A program made the translations under genes and the position numbers. A DNA stretch of 64,000 bases from Bradyrhizobium sp. NAS80.1 (GTDB lineage: Bacteria > Pseudomonadota > Alphaproteobacteria > Rhizobiales > Xanthobacteraceae). The stretch is taken from the NCBI RefSeq assembly GCF_001908205.1, contig NZ_LGHL01000048.1, positions 145,231-209,230 of the forward strand. The letters run 5' to 3'. The notes beneath the pieces are model-generated. The model worked only from the letters and a program-made list of their open reading frames with translations. It did not search any database and was not told the DNA's origin. Shown here piece after piece: positions 42,809-52,205 of this stretch (positions within the stretch are counted from its first letter, which is position 1; every line of letters starts with the position of its first letter).

Positions 42809-42962
42809 AGCAGGCGCTCGGCTTCCCAAAGGTTGCGCGAAACATAGCGACCAAGACCCGAATGTCAAGGCAGAGCGGCCGTTCCCGCGCGATTTTGGCA
42901 GTGTAGCGGTGTTCCCGAGGTTCGGCGAGAGGTAAAATCGGAAACCCGGGCACAAAAGCGTG

Positions 42963-43919
42963 TCAGCCGGGGTCCCGGGCCGCGCTGACGACCGCGGCCA
43001 GCCATCCCCGCGCCTCCTCCAGCTTCACCCATTCAAACTCCGGCAATTGGTGCCGGAACCAGGTGAACTGGCGCTTCGCGTAACGGCGGGTGTCGGCGCG
43101 GCCGATCGTGGCGGCCTCCTCGAGGCTAAGCTCACCGCGCAGATGACGGATCAGGGCCGGCACGCCATGGGCCTTCATGGCCGGCAGCAGCGGATCGAGG
43201 TGTCTGGCGGCGAGCCGCTCGACCTCTCTCAGCGCGCCGCCGCCGAGCATGGCGTCGAAGCGGGCATCGATGCGGGCATAGAGTTCGTCCCGCTCGGGCG
43301 CCAGGAACACCGCGCGAAAGCTGTCCTTGGACAGCAAAGGCGGTTGGCCCTCCTGGTGCCAGTCGAGCAGCGAACGGCCGGTCGCCTCGACCACTTCGAG
43401 CGCCCGCGCGATGCGGGTTCGGTCGCGCAGGTTCAATCGCTCGGCTGCGCGCGGATCGCGGCGCGCCAATTCCGCGTGGAGCGCCTCGACGCCGTTCCGC
43501 TCCAGCCGCGCACGCACGTCCTCGCGCACATCCGCAGGGGTTGGCGGCACCACGGAGAGGCCCGCCGTCAGCGCCTTGAAATAGAGCCCGGTTCCGCCAG
43601 TGAAGATCGGCAGCCGACCTTCGGCTTTCGCCTCTTCGAGCGCCTTCGCGGCATCGGCCACCCAGGCGCCGGCCGAGAAATTCACGGCCGCATCGACATG
43701 GCCGTAGAGGCGATGCGGAGCGCGCGCCTCATCGCCATGTGTGGGGCGTGCCGTGATGATGCGCAGGTCGTGATAGACCTGCATGGAATCGGCATTGATG
43801 ACGACGCCGCCCGCGCTGAGGGCTAGCTCGAGCGCCAGCGCCGACTTGCCGCTGGCGGTCGGGCCTGCGATAAGCACGGCCTTGCCAACATGCCTTCTGC
43901 TGACTTGCCCCTCGCTCAC
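42963..43919 (-). CDS. miaA: tRNA dimethylallyltransferase
   Basis: 318 residues from GTG 43919 (GAGG 6 bases upstream). P-loop [51 protein letters not shown] and [14 protein letters not shown] are standard MiaA motifs. It adds a dimethylallyl group to A37 of tRNAs that read U-starting codons. Its start is 11 bases from the oppositely directed serB start. The longer frame to 44027 would run through serB and is rejected. Confidence 0.95.
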   Translation of the reverse strand: MSEGQVSRRHVGKAVLIAGPTASGKSALALELALSAGGVVINADSMQVYHDLRIITARPTHGDEARAPHRLYGHVDAAVNFSAGAWVADAAKALEEAKAEGRLPIFTGGTGLYFKALTAGLSVVPPTPADVREDVRARLERNGVEALHAELARRDPRAAERLNLRDRTRIARALEVVEATGRSLLDWHQEGQPPLLSKDSFRAVFLAPERDELYARIDARFDAMLGGGALREVERLAARHLDPLLPAMKAHGVPALIRHLRGELSLEEAATIGRADTRRYAKRQFTWFRHQLPEFEWVKLEEARGWLAAVVSAARDPG

Positions 43920-43930
43920 GAAAACCTCAA

Positions 43931-44836
43931 ATGTCTCTCGTCGCCACGCTGATCTGCAATCCCGACAATCCCGCGCTCGATAGCACCATCGTCGACGGCG
44001 CCCGCGCGGTGCTGCCACAGGCCGCACCGGCGCACTGGCTGTTCGACGGGGTTGCGGTCGACATCCCCTTCGGCGCCAACAGTAACCTCGAAGGCGACCG
44101 TCACGCCATCGAACAGCGGTTGCGCGAGCTCCGCGGCGACCTGCCCATCGACATCGTCGTGCAGCCAGTCGGCTTCCGGCGCAAGAAGCTTTTTCTCGCC
44201 GACATGGATTCCACCATGATCGGCCAGGAGTGCATCGATGAGCTCGCCGATTTCGTCGGGGTGAAGACGCATGTGGCAGCCATCACCGAACGCGCGATGC
44301 GCGGCGAGATCGAGTTCGAGCCGGCGCTGCGCGAGCGCGTCGCGCTTCTGAAGGACCTCCCGGTCAGCGTGGTCGACGAAGTGCTGGCCAAGCGCATCAC
44401 GGTGACGCCGGGCGGCCGTGAGCTGGTCGCAACCATGCGCGCTCACGGCGCCTATGCCTGCCTCGTCTCCGGCGGCTTCACGCTGTTCACCAAGGCGGTC
44501 GCCGCAAAGATTGGCTTCCAGGAGAACCGCGCCAACGAGCTCGTCGTGCGCGACGGCAAGTTCACCGGCGGGGTGAAGGAGCCGATCCTGGGCCGCGCCG
44601 CAAAGCTCGCCACGCTGGTGGATTTGATGGAGTCGTTCGATCTCGACGACATCGACTCGCTGGTGGTCGGTGACGGCGCCAATGATCTCGCGATGATCCA
44701 GGCGGCGGGGCTGGGCGTGGCCTATCATGCCAAGCCTGCGGTCGCGGCGGCGGCAGCGGCGCGGATCGATCACGGCGATCTCACCGCGCTGCTCTATGCG
44801 CAAGGGTACAGGCGTGAGGAGTTCGTGGAGGGGTAG
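43931..44836 (+). CDS. serB: Phosphoserine phosphatase
   Basis: 301 residues, HAD family. Nucleophile motif [10 protein letters not shown] (Asp91, Asp93), [12 protein letters not shown], and [25 protein letters not shown]. The N-terminal ~80 residues are the ACT-like region of long SerB proteins. Last step of serine synthesis. No clear ribosome site can be seen: the few bases before ATG 43931 are shared with the miaA start region, suggesting a leaderless or weakly initiated message. Confidence 0.95.
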   Translation: MSLVATLICNPDNPALDSTIVDGARAVLPQAAPAHWLFDGVAVDIPFGANSNLEGDRHAIEQRLRELRGDLPIDIVVQPVGFRRKKLFLADMDSTMIGQECIDELADFVGVKTHVAAITERAMRGEIEFEPALRERVALLKDLPVSVVDEVLAKRITVTPGGRELVATMRAHGAYACLVSGGFTLFTKAVAAKIGFQENRANELVVRDGKFTGGVKEPILGRAAKLATLVDLMESFDLDDIDSLVVGDGANDLAMIQAAGLGVAYHAKPAVAAAAAARIDHGDLTALLYAQGYRREEFVEG

Positions 44837-44851
44837 CCTCCTCCGCGGGCG

Positions 44852-44926
44852 ATCCAGTATTCCAGAGACAGCGCTGATTAAATCGAGAAGCCGCGGCGTA
44901 CTGGATGCCCCGCTTTCGCGGGGCAT
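44852..44926. terminator. Palindromic repeat with strong hairpin between convergent genes
   Basis: ATGCCCCGC (44905-44913), loop TTTC, GCGGGGCAT (44918-44926): 9-bp perfect stem. An outer pair ATCCAGTA (44852-44859) / TACTGGAT (44899-44906) makes it part of a larger palindrome of a Bradyrhizobium-type repeat. It probably ends both serB and the protease transcript; no T-run. Confidence 0.55.
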
Positions 44927-44955
44927 GACAGTAAGTATGGGACCGATACCGTCCC

Positions 44956-46473
44956 TTACTGCACGCTCAGCGCCACGAAGCGCAGCTCGCCGTCGCCGTT
45001 CGAGACCAGCAGCAGCACCGACTTCTTGCCGTCCTTCTTGAGCTGGTCGACCCGCTTCTGGATGTCGGCGCCGCTCGAAACGGCTTCCTGCGCTACCTCC
45101 ACGATGACGTCGCCGGCGGAGAGCCGCTTCTCGGCGGCGTCCGAATTGGCGTCGACATTGGTGACGACCACGCCCTTGACGCTGTCCTTGATCTTGTAGC
45201 GGGCGCGCAGATCCTTGCTGAGCGCCGCAAGATCGAGGCCGAGAGCCCTCTGCGTCACCGGCTTCTCGGGCGCGGGCTCATCGGTCTTCACCGCGGCCTG
45301 CACCTTGTCGGGATCCTGGAGACGGCCGAGCGTGACCTTCTTGGTCTCCTCCTGGCCCTTGCGGATGATGACGACGTCGACCTCCTTGCCGACCGCCGTG
45401 TCGGCGACGACGCGGGAGAGGTCCTTCGGGTCCTTGACGTCCTTGCCGTCGAATTTGACGACGACGTCGCCGGGCTCGATGCCGGCCGGCTTCGCCGGGC
45501 CCTTGTCATCGACGCCGGCCACCAGCGCGCCGCGCGGCGGCTTGATGTTGAGGCTCTCGGCGATCTCGTCGGTGACGCCCTGGATGCGCACACCGAGCCA
45601 GCCGCGGCGCAGTTCGCCGAACTGGCGGAGCTGGTCCACGACGCCCGCGACCGTCTTCGACGGCACGGCAAAGCCGATGCCGATCGAGCCGCCGGACGGC
45701 GAGATGATCAGCGTGTTGACGCCGATAACCTCGCCTTCGAGGTTGAACAGCGGGCCGCCCGAATTGCCGCGGTTAATGGCGGCGTCGGTCTGGATGTAGC
45801 TGTCATAGGGACCCGAGGAGATATCGCGGTTCTTGGCCGAGACGATGCCGGCCGTTACCGTGCCGCCCAGGCTGAACGGGTTGCCGATCGCGATCACCCA
45901 GTCGCCGAGGCGCAGCTTGTCGGAGTCGCCGAATTTCACCGCGACAAGCGGCTTCGTCGGCTTGAACTTGAGCACGGCAAGATCGGTCTTCTTGTCGACG
46001 CCGACCAGCTCGGCCTTGATCTTGGTGCCGTCGTTGAGGATGACGTTGATTTCGTCGGCGTCCGCAATGACGTGGTTGTTGGTCACGACGACACCCGAGG
46101 TGTCGATGATGAAGCCGGAGCCGAGCGAGTTGGTCTTGCGCGGCGGCGGGCTGTTCTCGCCGCCCTTGCTGCCGCCGGGCCCCCTGCGGTTCTTGAAGAA
46201 GTCGTCGAAGAACTCCTCGAAGGGCGAGCCGGGCGGCAGTTGCGGCATGGTGCTGCTGCCGCCACCCTTGGCTTCGACGGTCTGCGAGGTCGAGATGTTG
46301 ACGACTGCGTCGATCACCTTCTCGGCGACGTCGGCGATGCCCTCCGGTCCGCGCGCATAGGCCGGCGTGCCGAACGCGCTGAATGCGCCGATGGCGAGCG
46401 CGGCCAACCCAAGTCGCACGCCAAGTCGCGCGCAATGGCGCAAGCGGGTCGGGGCAATGGTGGCAGCGGTCAT
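44956..46473 (-). CDS. degP: Do-family periplasmic serine protease (DegP/HtrA-like)
   Basis: 505 residues from ATG 46473 (GGAGATCACA upstream). Signal peptide to about YARG (40), trypsin-like domain with His134 (TNNHVIA), Asp164 (KKTDLAVLKF) and Ser238 (GNSGGP), then two PDZ domains (GWLGVRIQGVTDEIAESLNI; LDLAALSKDLRARYKIKDSV). Gly/Pro-rich insert 70-115 after strand one. Degrades or refolds damaged envelope proteins. Followed upstream by DUF2065 and hflKC on the same strand, a common alphaproteobacterial order. Confidence 0.95.
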   Translation of the reverse strand: MTAATIAPTRLRHCARLGVRLGLAALAIGAFSAFGTPAYARGPEGIADVAEKVIDAVVNISTSQTVEAKGGGSSTMPQLPPGSPFEEFFDDFFKNRRGPGGSKGGENSPPPRKTNSLGSGFIIDTSGVVVTNNHVIADADEINVILNDGTKIKAELVGVDKKTDLAVLKFKPTKPLVAVKFGDSDKLRLGDWVIAIGNPFSLGGTVTAGIVSAKNRDISSGPYDSYIQTDAAINRGNSGGPLFNLEGEVIGVNTLIISPSGGSIGIGFAVPSKTVAGVVDQLRQFGELRRGWLGVRIQGVTDEIAESLNIKPPRGALVAGVDDKGPAKPAGIEPGDVVVKFDGKDVKDPKDLSRVVADTAVGKEVDVVIIRKGQEETKKVTLGRLQDPDKVQAAVKTDEPAPEKPVTQRALGLDLAALSKDLRARYKIKDSVKGVVVTNVDANSDAAEKRLSAGDVIVEVAQEAVSSGADIQKRVDQLKKDGKKSVLLLVSNGDGELRFVALSVQ

Positions 46474-46618
46474 TGTGATCTCCAGAGAAGAAAAGGATTC
46501 GGCCTCCAGACTGCGCTCGAACGGGGGAACGGCGCAAGCGCGGAGCTCAATGGGCCTCAAGACCCGAATAATACGGCGAAAACCGGCCTGTCGCCTTCAC
46601 TTTGACGTAGGGCGACGC

Positions 46619-46825
46619 CTAAATCGGACGCCGCATAACCCAGATCAGGATCAGGCCTGCCACGGCCGAACCGATCCCGACCGCCCGCAGGATATTGTCT
46701 GGCGTGGCGATGGCGCTCTTCATGGCCTTGCGCATCCAGTTCGGACTTGCCGCGAACATCAAGCCTTCCAGCACGAACAGGATGCCTAAGCCGATGAGGA
46801 AGTCGGCGAACGCAATGGACCTCAT
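46619..46825 (-). CDS. DUF2065 small membrane protein
   Basis: 68 residues, two helices: ADFLIGLGILFVLEGLMFAA and AVGIGSAVAGLILIWVM around NWMRKAMKSAIATPDNILRA. The length, two-helix plan and its position between hflC and degP fit the DUF2065 family, which commonly lies by hflKC. Probably interacts with the HflKC complex or FtsH at the membrane (inference). Confidence 0.85.
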   Translation of the reverse strand: MRSIAFADFLIGLGILFVLEGLMFAASPNWMRKAMKSAIATPDNILRAVGIGSAVAGLILIWVMRRPI

Positions 46826-46864
46826 CGGATTGGAACTCCCCGTTGTGCTGTTCTTGTCTGGACG

Positions 46865-46888
46865 AAGGGCGGCAGAACTGCCGCCCTT
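46865..46888. terminator. Hairpin between hflC and the DUF2065 gene
   Basis: AAGGGCGGC (46865-46873) and GCCGCCCTT (46880-46888), perfect 9-bp stem, loop AGAACT. It could reduce read-through from hflC into the DUF2065 gene. No T-run on either side. Confidence 0.45.
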
Positions 46889-46893
46889 GTCTG

Positions 46894-46936
46894 GCTTAAG
46901 GCTTGTCTAGCTTAAGGCTTCTTTAGCTCAAGGCTT
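46894..46936. repeat. Three 16-base-period repeats across the hflC stop
   Basis: GCTTAAGGCTT at 46894-46904 and 46910-46920 and GCTCAAGGCTT at 46926-46936. The third copy contains the hflC stop codon (TGA, minus strand, 46928-46930), so the other two look like slippage copies of the gene's end. Confidence 0.8.
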
Positions 46937-47824
46937 GGCCGGCGTCTCGGTCGCCGTCTTGCCGGACGGGCTACCGAAGTACCGGAAGAAATCCGACTCG
47001 GGCCGCAGCAGGAAGCGGGTGTCGTTCGCGCGCAACCCGTTTTCGTAGGCCGTCATCGACCGGTAGAATGCGAAGAAGTCGGCATCCTTGCTGTAGGCCT
47101 CGGCGAACAGGCGGTTGCGTTCGGCATCGCCAGCGCCGCGGGTCTGATCGGCCTGCGAATTGGCTTCCGCGACGATCACGGTCGCCTCGCGGTCGGCCCT
47201 GGAGCGGATCTCCTGCGCCTTCTGGCCGCCCTGCGCGCGGAACTCGGCGGCCTCGCGCTCGCGCTCGGTCTTCATGCGCAGATAGACCGCCTGGCTGTTC
47301 TGTTCCGGCAGGTCGGCGCGGCGGATCCGGACGTCGACGACCTGGATGCCGTAGCCGTCGGCCTCGCGATCGAGCTGGTCGCGGATGCGCTGCATCAGCT
47401 TCTCTCGGTCGTCACGCACGACGTTGATGAAGGTGACCTCGCCGAGCACGCGGCGCAGCGCTGCGTTCAGGAGCGTGGTGAGCTGGAGGTTGGCCGCCTG
47501 GATCGAGCCGACGCTCTGGTAGAAGCGCAGCGCGTCCTTGATGCGGTAGCGCGCGAAGGCGTCGACCACCAGCCGCTTCTGGTCGGACGCGATTGCTTCC
47601 TGCGACGGATTCTCGAGATCGAGGATCCGCTTGTCGATGTTGATCACCGAATTCCACGGCGCCTTGAAGTGCAGGCCGGGTGCGGTGACAACGTCGACGG
47701 GACGGCCGAACTGCAGAACGATGGTCTGCTCGGTCTGCTGCACCGTGAACAGCGACATGTAGCCGACGATCACGACGAACAGGAGGGCGAGCAGCGCGAC
47801 GATACCTGTGACCGGAGACCTCAT
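46928..47824 (-). CDS. hflC: FtsH-regulating membrane protein HflC
   Basis: 298 residues: N-terminal helix (IVALLALLFVVIVGYMSLFT) then band 7/SPFH domain (VQQTEQTIVLQFGRPVDVV, NIDKRILDLENPSQEAIASD) and coiled-coil FRAQGGQKAQEIRSRADREA. Forms the large periplasmic cage with HflK around FtsH and limits degradation of membrane proteins. Overlaps hflK by four bases. The tail RYFGSPSGKTATETPAKP is short and polar. Confidence 0.95.
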   Translation of the reverse strand: MRSPVTGIVALLALLFVVIVGYMSLFTVQQTEQTIVLQFGRPVDVVTAPGLHFKAPWNSVINIDKRILDLENPSQEAIASDQKRLVVDAFARYRIKDALRFYQSVGSIQAANLQLTTLLNAALRRVLGEVTFINVVRDDREKLMQRIRDQLDREADGYGIQVVDVRIRRADLPEQNSQAVYLRMKTEREREAAEFRAQGGQKAQEIRSRADREATVIVAEANSQADQTRGAGDAERNRLFAEAYSKDADFFAFYRSMTAYENGLRANDTRFLLRPESDFFRYFGSPSGKTATETPAKP

Positions 47825-48960
47825 CGGTTGCCTCCGCTCGACTGCTGCTGACCGCTGGTAGGCGGCCGCTTGGTCGTCAACTCGCCCAGCGGCAGATAGG
47901 GCACGACGCCCTGGCCCGCGGCGCCGCCGTCATAGACGAGCTTGTCCGCGCCACCGAGCACCCGCTCCATGGTTTCCAGGTAAATCCGTTCACGCGTCAC
48001 GTCGGGCGCCTTCTTGTATTCCTCGTAAATCTTCAGGAAGCGCGCGCTCTGACCCTTGGCCTCGGCGATCGCCTGCTCCCTGTAGCCTTCGGCGGCCTGC
48101 AGGATCTGCGCCGCACGTCCGCGCGCCTGTGGCACGACCTGGTTGGCATAGGTCTGCGCTTCGTTCTGCAGCTGCTCCTGATTGGCGCGCGCCGCCTGGA
48201 CGTCGCGGAAGGCGTCGATCACCTGCGCCGGCGGATCGACCTTCTGCATCTGCACCTGGGTGACAAGAATGCCCGCCCCATAGCTATCCAGCGTCCGCTG
48301 GATCAGTTCCTGCACGCCCTGCTCGGTCACGTTTCGCGCGCCGGTCAGGATCGGCTGAATCTGCGAGCGGCCGATCACCTCGCGCATCGCGCTCTCGGCG
48401 ACCGCCTTCACGGTGCCTTCGGGATTCTGGATGTTGAAGAGGAAATCACCGACGCCGTCCGGCTTGATGCGCCAGAGCACGGTGAAATCGACGTCGACGA
48501 TGTTCTCGTCGCCGGTCAGCATCAGGCTCTCTTCCGGCACGTCACGAATGGAGCGGCTGCGCCGCGCCGGATCGTCGATGAGCGTCATGCCGATGGAGAT
48601 GGTGTTAACGCGCAGCGCCTTCGGCAGCAGCACGGTCTCGATCGGATAAGGCAGATGATAGTTCAGGCCCGGCTGCACAGTGCGGACATGCTTGCCGAAG
48701 CGCAGCACGACGCCGAGTTCCTCGGACTGCACGCGGAAGAAGCCCGACAGCAGCCAGAACGCGATGATGAGCAGGATGATCAGCGTGATGCCAATGCCGG
48801 AGAAATGGCCGCCCGGCATGATCTGCTGGAGGCGGTCCTGGCCGCGCCGCAGAAGGTCTTCCAGATCCGGCGGCCTCGGCCCGACCGGTTGCGGGCCTGA
48901 GCCCCACGGTCCCTTCGGACCCGAGCCCCATGGCCCACCGCCCTGATTCTTCCACGGCAT
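47821..48960 (-). CDS. hflK: FtsH-regulating membrane protein HflK
   Basis: 379 residues: Gly/Pro-rich N-terminus with repeated WGSGPKGPWGSGP, one helix (about 54-74), SPFH domain (RVQSEELGVVLRFGKHVRTV, NEIV-like KVDPPAQVIDAFRDVQAARA) and a C-terminal coiled coil. Partner of HflC. Its ATG overlaps nothing upstream; promoter presumably in 48961-49119. Confidence 0.95.
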   Translation of the reverse strand: MPWKNQGGGPWGSGPKGPWGSGPQPVGPRPPDLEDLLRRGQDRLQQIMPGGHFSGIGITLIILLIIAFWLLSGFFRVQSEELGVVLRFGKHVRTVQPGLNYHLPYPIETVLLPKALRVNTISIGMTLIDDPARRSRSIRDVPEESLMLTGDENIVDVDFTVLWRIKPDGVGDFLFNIQNPEGTVKAVAESAMREVIGRSQIQPILTGARNVTEQGVQELIQRTLDSYGAGILVTQVQMQKVDPPAQVIDAFRDVQAARANQEQLQNEAQTYANQVVPQARGRAAQILQAAEGYREQAIAEAKGQSARFLKIYEEYKKAPDVTRERIYLETMERVLGGADKLVYDGGAAGQGVVPYLPLGELTTKRPPTSGQQQSSGGNR

Positions 48961-49119
48961 TCGACGTTCTCCTCGGCAGACCGGGACTAGAACTCACCCG
49001 GCCGGCATTGTCCGGTCCGGCTTTATAGGGGACAGGCAAGTCCCTTACAACGCAGCCCTAGCCGCCTTCCGAGCTATGCTCGGGCACGAAAAAGTCAATG
49101 TAAACATTGGCGGAAGCAG

Positions 49120-49629
49120 TTAATGGCGGGGCCGCCGACGATATGTCACATAGGAGAAGTCGGCGCTGTCATCGGGGCCGGCAGGTTGGCGAATGCGCTC
49201 AACTTCCTCCCACTCTGCCTTGTCGATGCTGAAATGCGTGTCGCCTTCGGGGCGCGCATGCACTTCGGTGATTTCGAGGCGATCGGCGCGATCGAGCCAT
49301 TGCCGATAGATCTCGGCACCGCCGATTACCGCGATCTCGGCGACCGAACGCCGCAGGGCATCGCCCCGCGCGACCGCCCCCGCATCGGCAGCCGATGTCG
49401 TAACGACGGCGCCGGCGGCGCGATAATCCGCATCGCGCGTGATGACGATGTTGGTGCGGTTGGGGAGCGGCCGGCGCAGGGATTCGAAGGTCTTGCGCCC
49501 CATGATCACGGGCTTGCCGGTCGTGAGCGCCTTGAAGCGCGCCATGTCGGACTTCAATCGCCACGGGATCGTGTTACCTGCGCCGATGACGCCGTTCTCC
49601 GCAATCGCCACGACGAAGACGATCTCCAT
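49120..49629 (-). CDS. folA: Dihydrofolate reductase
   Basis: 169 residues from ATG 49629, overlapping the GNAT stop by one base (TGATG). Motifs: VVAIAENGVIGAGNTIPW, MGRKTFESLRRPLPNR, VITRDADY, VIGGAEIYRQWL. Makes tetrahydrofolate, which is used up by thymidylate synthase encoded two genes upstream; the thyA-GNAT-folA run is likely one operon. Confidence 0.95.
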   Translation of the reverse strand: MEIVFVVAIAENGVIGAGNTIPWRLKSDMARFKALTTGKPVIMGRKTFESLRRPLPNRTNIVITRDADYRAAGAVVTTSAADAGAVARGDALRRSVAEIAVIGGAEIYRQWLDRADRLEITEVHARPEGDTHFSIDKAEWEEVERIRQPAGPDDSADFSYVTYRRRPRH

Positions 49630-50114
49630 CAGGTCGCGCTCCCGGCAAGGCGCGTCAGCGCAGGACCGGTGACGCGGCACAGCGTCCAGTCGTCCATCAT
49701 GGCGGCGCCGAGCGATTTGTAGAACTCGATCGACGGCGCGTTCCAGTCAAGCACGGCCCACTGCAGGCGCGACCAGCCGTTGTCGACGCATTCCTTCGCG
49801 AGATAGACCAGCAGCGCCTTGCCGAGGCCCCTGCCCCGGTACGACGGCCGCACGTACAAATCTTCGAGATAGATGCCGTGGCGGCCGCTGAAGGTGGAGA
49901 AATTGACGAACCACACCGCAAAGCCGACAGGCTCGCAGTTCCACTCGGCGATCGCGCAATAGAGCTGCGGATTGCTGCTGAATAGCGCCTCCGCGATCAT
50001 CGCCTCAGTCGCCTCGACCTCGTGCGACAGTTTTTCGTACTCAGCCAGTTCGCGGATGAAAGCAAGAACCAGCCCGGCTTCGCCAGGACGCGCGCGGCGG
50101 ATGTTGAGCGACAT
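49629..50114 (-). CDS. GNAT-family N-acetyltransferase
   Basis: 161 residues. Acetyl-CoA motif IYLEDLYVRPSYRGRGLGKALL and the C-terminal CVDNGWSRLQWAVLDWNAPS, FYKSLGA typical of diamine/spermidine-type or general GNAT enzymes. It lies between thyA (5 bases away) and folA (overlapping), so it is co-expressed with folate genes, though the functional link is unclear. The acceptor is unknown. Confidence 0.88.
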   Translation of the reverse strand: MSLNIRRARPGEAGLVLAFIRELAEYEKLSHEVEATEAMIAEALFSSNPQLYCAIAEWNCEPVGFAVWFVNFSTFSGRHGIYLEDLYVRPSYRGRGLGKALLVYLAKECVDNGWSRLQWAVLDWNAPSIEFYKSLGAAMMDDWTLCRVTGPALTRLAGSAT

Positions 50115-50119
50115 CGGCG

Positions 50120-50914
50120 TCAGACCGCGACTTCCGCCTTGATGTGCGGATGCGGATCGTAGCCCACGAGCTCGAAATCCTCGTAGCGGAAAGAGAAGAT
50201 GTCCTTCACGTCGGGGTTGATCCGCATCACCGGCAGCGCACGCGGCGCGCGCGAGAGCTGAAGCCGGGCCTGCTCCAGATGGTTGGAGTAGAGATGGGTG
50301 TCGCCGAACGAATGCACGAAGTCGCCGGGCTTCAGACCGGTGACCTGTGCCACCATCATGGTGAGCAGCGCATAGGAAGCGATGTTGAAGGGCACGCCGA
50401 GGAACACGTCAGCCGAGCGCTGATAGAGCTGGCACGACAGCTTGCCGTTGGCGACGTAGAACTGGAACAGACAGTGGCACGGCGGGAGTGCCATCTTATC
50501 GACCTCGGCCGGGTTCCACGCCGAGACGATCAACCGGCGCGAGTCCGGGTTGCGCTTGATCATGTCGACCACATTCGCGATCTGGTCGATGCTGCGGCCG
50601 TCCGGCGCGGGCCAAGAGCGCCACTGATGGCCGTAGACCGGACCGAGATCGCCATTGGCATCCGCCCACTCGTCCCAGATGGTGACGCCGTTGTCGCGCA
50701 GATATTTGATGTTGGTATCGCCCTTCAGGAACCACAGCAGTTCATGCACAATCGCCTTGAGCGGCAGCCGCTTGGTGGTCAGCATCGGGAAACCGGCGGA
50801 CAAATTGAAGCGCATCTGATGGCCGAACACCGACAGCGTGCCGGTGCCGGTCCGATCGGTCTTCTCGGCGCCGTCTGAAAGAATCCGCTCGAGCAGGTCC
50901 TGATACTGGTGCAT
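50120..50914 (-). CDS. thyA: Thymidylate synthase
   Basis: 264 residues, the same length as E. coli ThyA, with the active Cys146 in [21 protein letters not shown] near the start, [18 protein letters not shown] and [14 protein letters not shown]. Methylates dUMP with methylene-tetrahydrofolate. First gene of the thyA-GNAT-folA group. Confidence 0.97.
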   Translation of the reverse strand: MHQYQDLLERILSDGAEKTDRTGTGTLSVFGHQMRFNLSAGFPMLTTKRLPLKAIVHELLWFLKGDTNIKYLRDNGVTIWDEWADANGDLGPVYGHQWRSWPAPDGRSIDQIANVVDMIKRNPDSRRLIVSAWNPAEVDKMALPPCHCLFQFYVANGKLSCQLYQRSADVFLGVPFNIASYALLTMMVAQVTGLKPGDFVHSFGDTHLYSNHLEQARLQLSRAPRALPVMRINPDVKDIFSFRYEDFELVGYDPHPHIKAEVAV

Positions 50915-51033
50915 GTGCCATGAGCCTTTGGGGAGGCGGCGAACTTAGCGGCCGCCCCCGCGCTGCGACAGCGGCGATTCGCCGTCTGTGCCCATTATAC
51001 CCGGAAAAGTGAGCGTTCCCGGCGCAAACGACA

Positions 51034-51059
51034 AGGGGCGGAACTCTCGTCCCGCCCCT
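51034..51059 (-). terminator. Hairpin downstream of tctC
   Basis: AGGGGCGG (51034-51041) pairs with CCGCCCCT (51052-51059). On the minus strand it comes 25 bases after the tctC stop and is followed by TTGTCGTTTG. Probable terminator. Confidence 0.6.
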
Positions 51060-51083
51060 CGCCTATCGGTTTGAAAGTGCTGG

Positions 51084-52067
51084 TTAAGTTGCCGGCTTGA
51101 GCACCGGGGTCCACTTCGCGATCTCGTTCTTGACGAGGGTCGCCAGCGCCTCCGGCGTGCGGTCCGCAGGACCCGGGATGACGCTGCCGAGTTCGAGCAG
51201 ACGCTTGCGCACGTTCTCGTCGTCGAGCGCCTTGATCGCGGCGGCGTTCAGGCTCGCCACGATGGCAGGCGAAGTTCCCTTCGGCGCGAACATGGCGTTC
51301 CAGGCCTGGGCCTGGAATGCAGGCAGGCCGGCTTCCGCCGTCGTCGGCACGTTCGGCAGCGACGGATTGCGCTCCGGCGTTGCGATCGCATAGGCCTTGA
51401 TGGTGCCGGCGTTGATCTGCGGCACGGCGTTGACGATCTGGTCGCACATGTAGTCGACCTGTCCTGCCACCAGCGCGTTCATCGCAGGTCCCGTGCCGTT
51501 GAAGGGCACACCGACCGGCTTGATGTCGAGGATGGAGTGCAACAGCTCGCAGGACACGTGCGAGACCGAGCCGACGCCGGCATGCGCCGCGTTCACCTTC
51601 TCGGCATTCGCCTTCACGTAAGTCACGAACTCCTTCAGGTCCTTCGGCGGGAAATCCTTGCGCGCCAGGATCAGGATCGGCGTGCCCGCAAGCAGCGCGA
51701 TCGGCTCAAAATCCTTTTCGGGATGATAGGCGAGCTTCGGATAGAGCGGCACGGACGCAGCGTGCGTGCCCATATGCCCGGTAATCAGCGTATAGCCGTC
51801 ATTGGTCGCGCGCGCGGCGCGCGTGGTCGCGGTGGTGCCGCCGGCGCCGACCACGTTCTCGATGACGATGCTCTGCCCCAGCGTCTGCGCCATATGCGCG
51901 GTGACGATGCGTGAGATCACGTCGGTCGGACCGCCGGCCGCGAACGGCACGATCATGGTTATGCTGCGCGTCGGATAGGTCTGCGCCTGCGACGGCGCAA
52001 CAAAGGCGCACAGCGATGCGAGCACTGCTGCACATGCGCTCGTAGCAAGCGCGCGAATGGAAGTCAT
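51084..52067 (-). CDS. tctC: TctC/Bug-family periplasmic binding protein
   Basis: 327 residues from ATG 52067 (GGGGGA upstream). Signal peptide to AQAQ, then TYPTRSITMIVPFAAGGPTD, the family start, plus GHMGTHAASVPLYPKLAYH, VPFNGTGPAMNALVAGQVDY and PNVPTTAEAGLPAFQ. Binding component for the TctA/TctB transporter encoded upstream, from which it is separated by a strong hairpin at 52091. About 45 percent similar by eye to the orphan at 15 kb. Confidence 0.9.
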   Translation of the reverse strand: MTSIRALATSACAAVLASLCAFVAPSQAQTYPTRSITMIVPFAAGGPTDVISRIVTAHMAQTLGQSIVIENVVGAGGTTATTRAARATNDGYTLITGHMGTHAASVPLYPKLAYHPEKDFEPIALLAGTPILILARKDFPPKDLKEFVTYVKANAEKVNAAHAGVGSVSHVSCELLHSILDIKPVGVPFNGTGPAMNALVAGQVDYMCDQIVNAVPQINAGTIKAYAIATPERNPSLPNVPTTAEAGLPAFQAQAWNAMFAPKGTSPAIVASLNAAAIKALDDENVRKRLLELGSVIPGPADRTPEALATLVKNEIAKWTPVLKPAT

Positions 52068-52090
52068 CGAGATCCCCCGGGACACAAACA

Positions 52091-52118
52091 AAAATGCCGG
52101 CCATAAGGCCGGCATTTT
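52091..52118 (-). terminator. Strong hairpin between tctA and tctC
   Basis: AAAATGCCGGCC (52091-52102), loop ATAA, GGCCGGCATTTT (52107-52118): perfect 12-bp stem with A/T ends, a working terminator on either strand. It comes about 90 bases after tctA and ends 24 bases before tctC, so it may tune the ratio of binding protein to permease. Confidence 0.8.
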
Positions 52119-52205
52119 CATTTCACGAAGCCATCGCGTAAGTCGATTCGACTTCCGAATGCGGCGCGCGACGCAGGCGCGACGACGACGCAGAGCGCGG
52201 CGCGA

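Noticed and set aside
43921..44027. Longer N-terminus of miaA reading through serB
   Set aside because: The added residues are Arg-rich and unlike MiaA; GTG 43919 has a proper ribosome site and gives the standard start.
46865..46936. Possible CRISPR-like short repeats
   Set aside because: Three copies with a 16-base period and no spacers of CRISPR size; simple tandem repeats. No CRISPR array or cas gene seen anywhere in the window.
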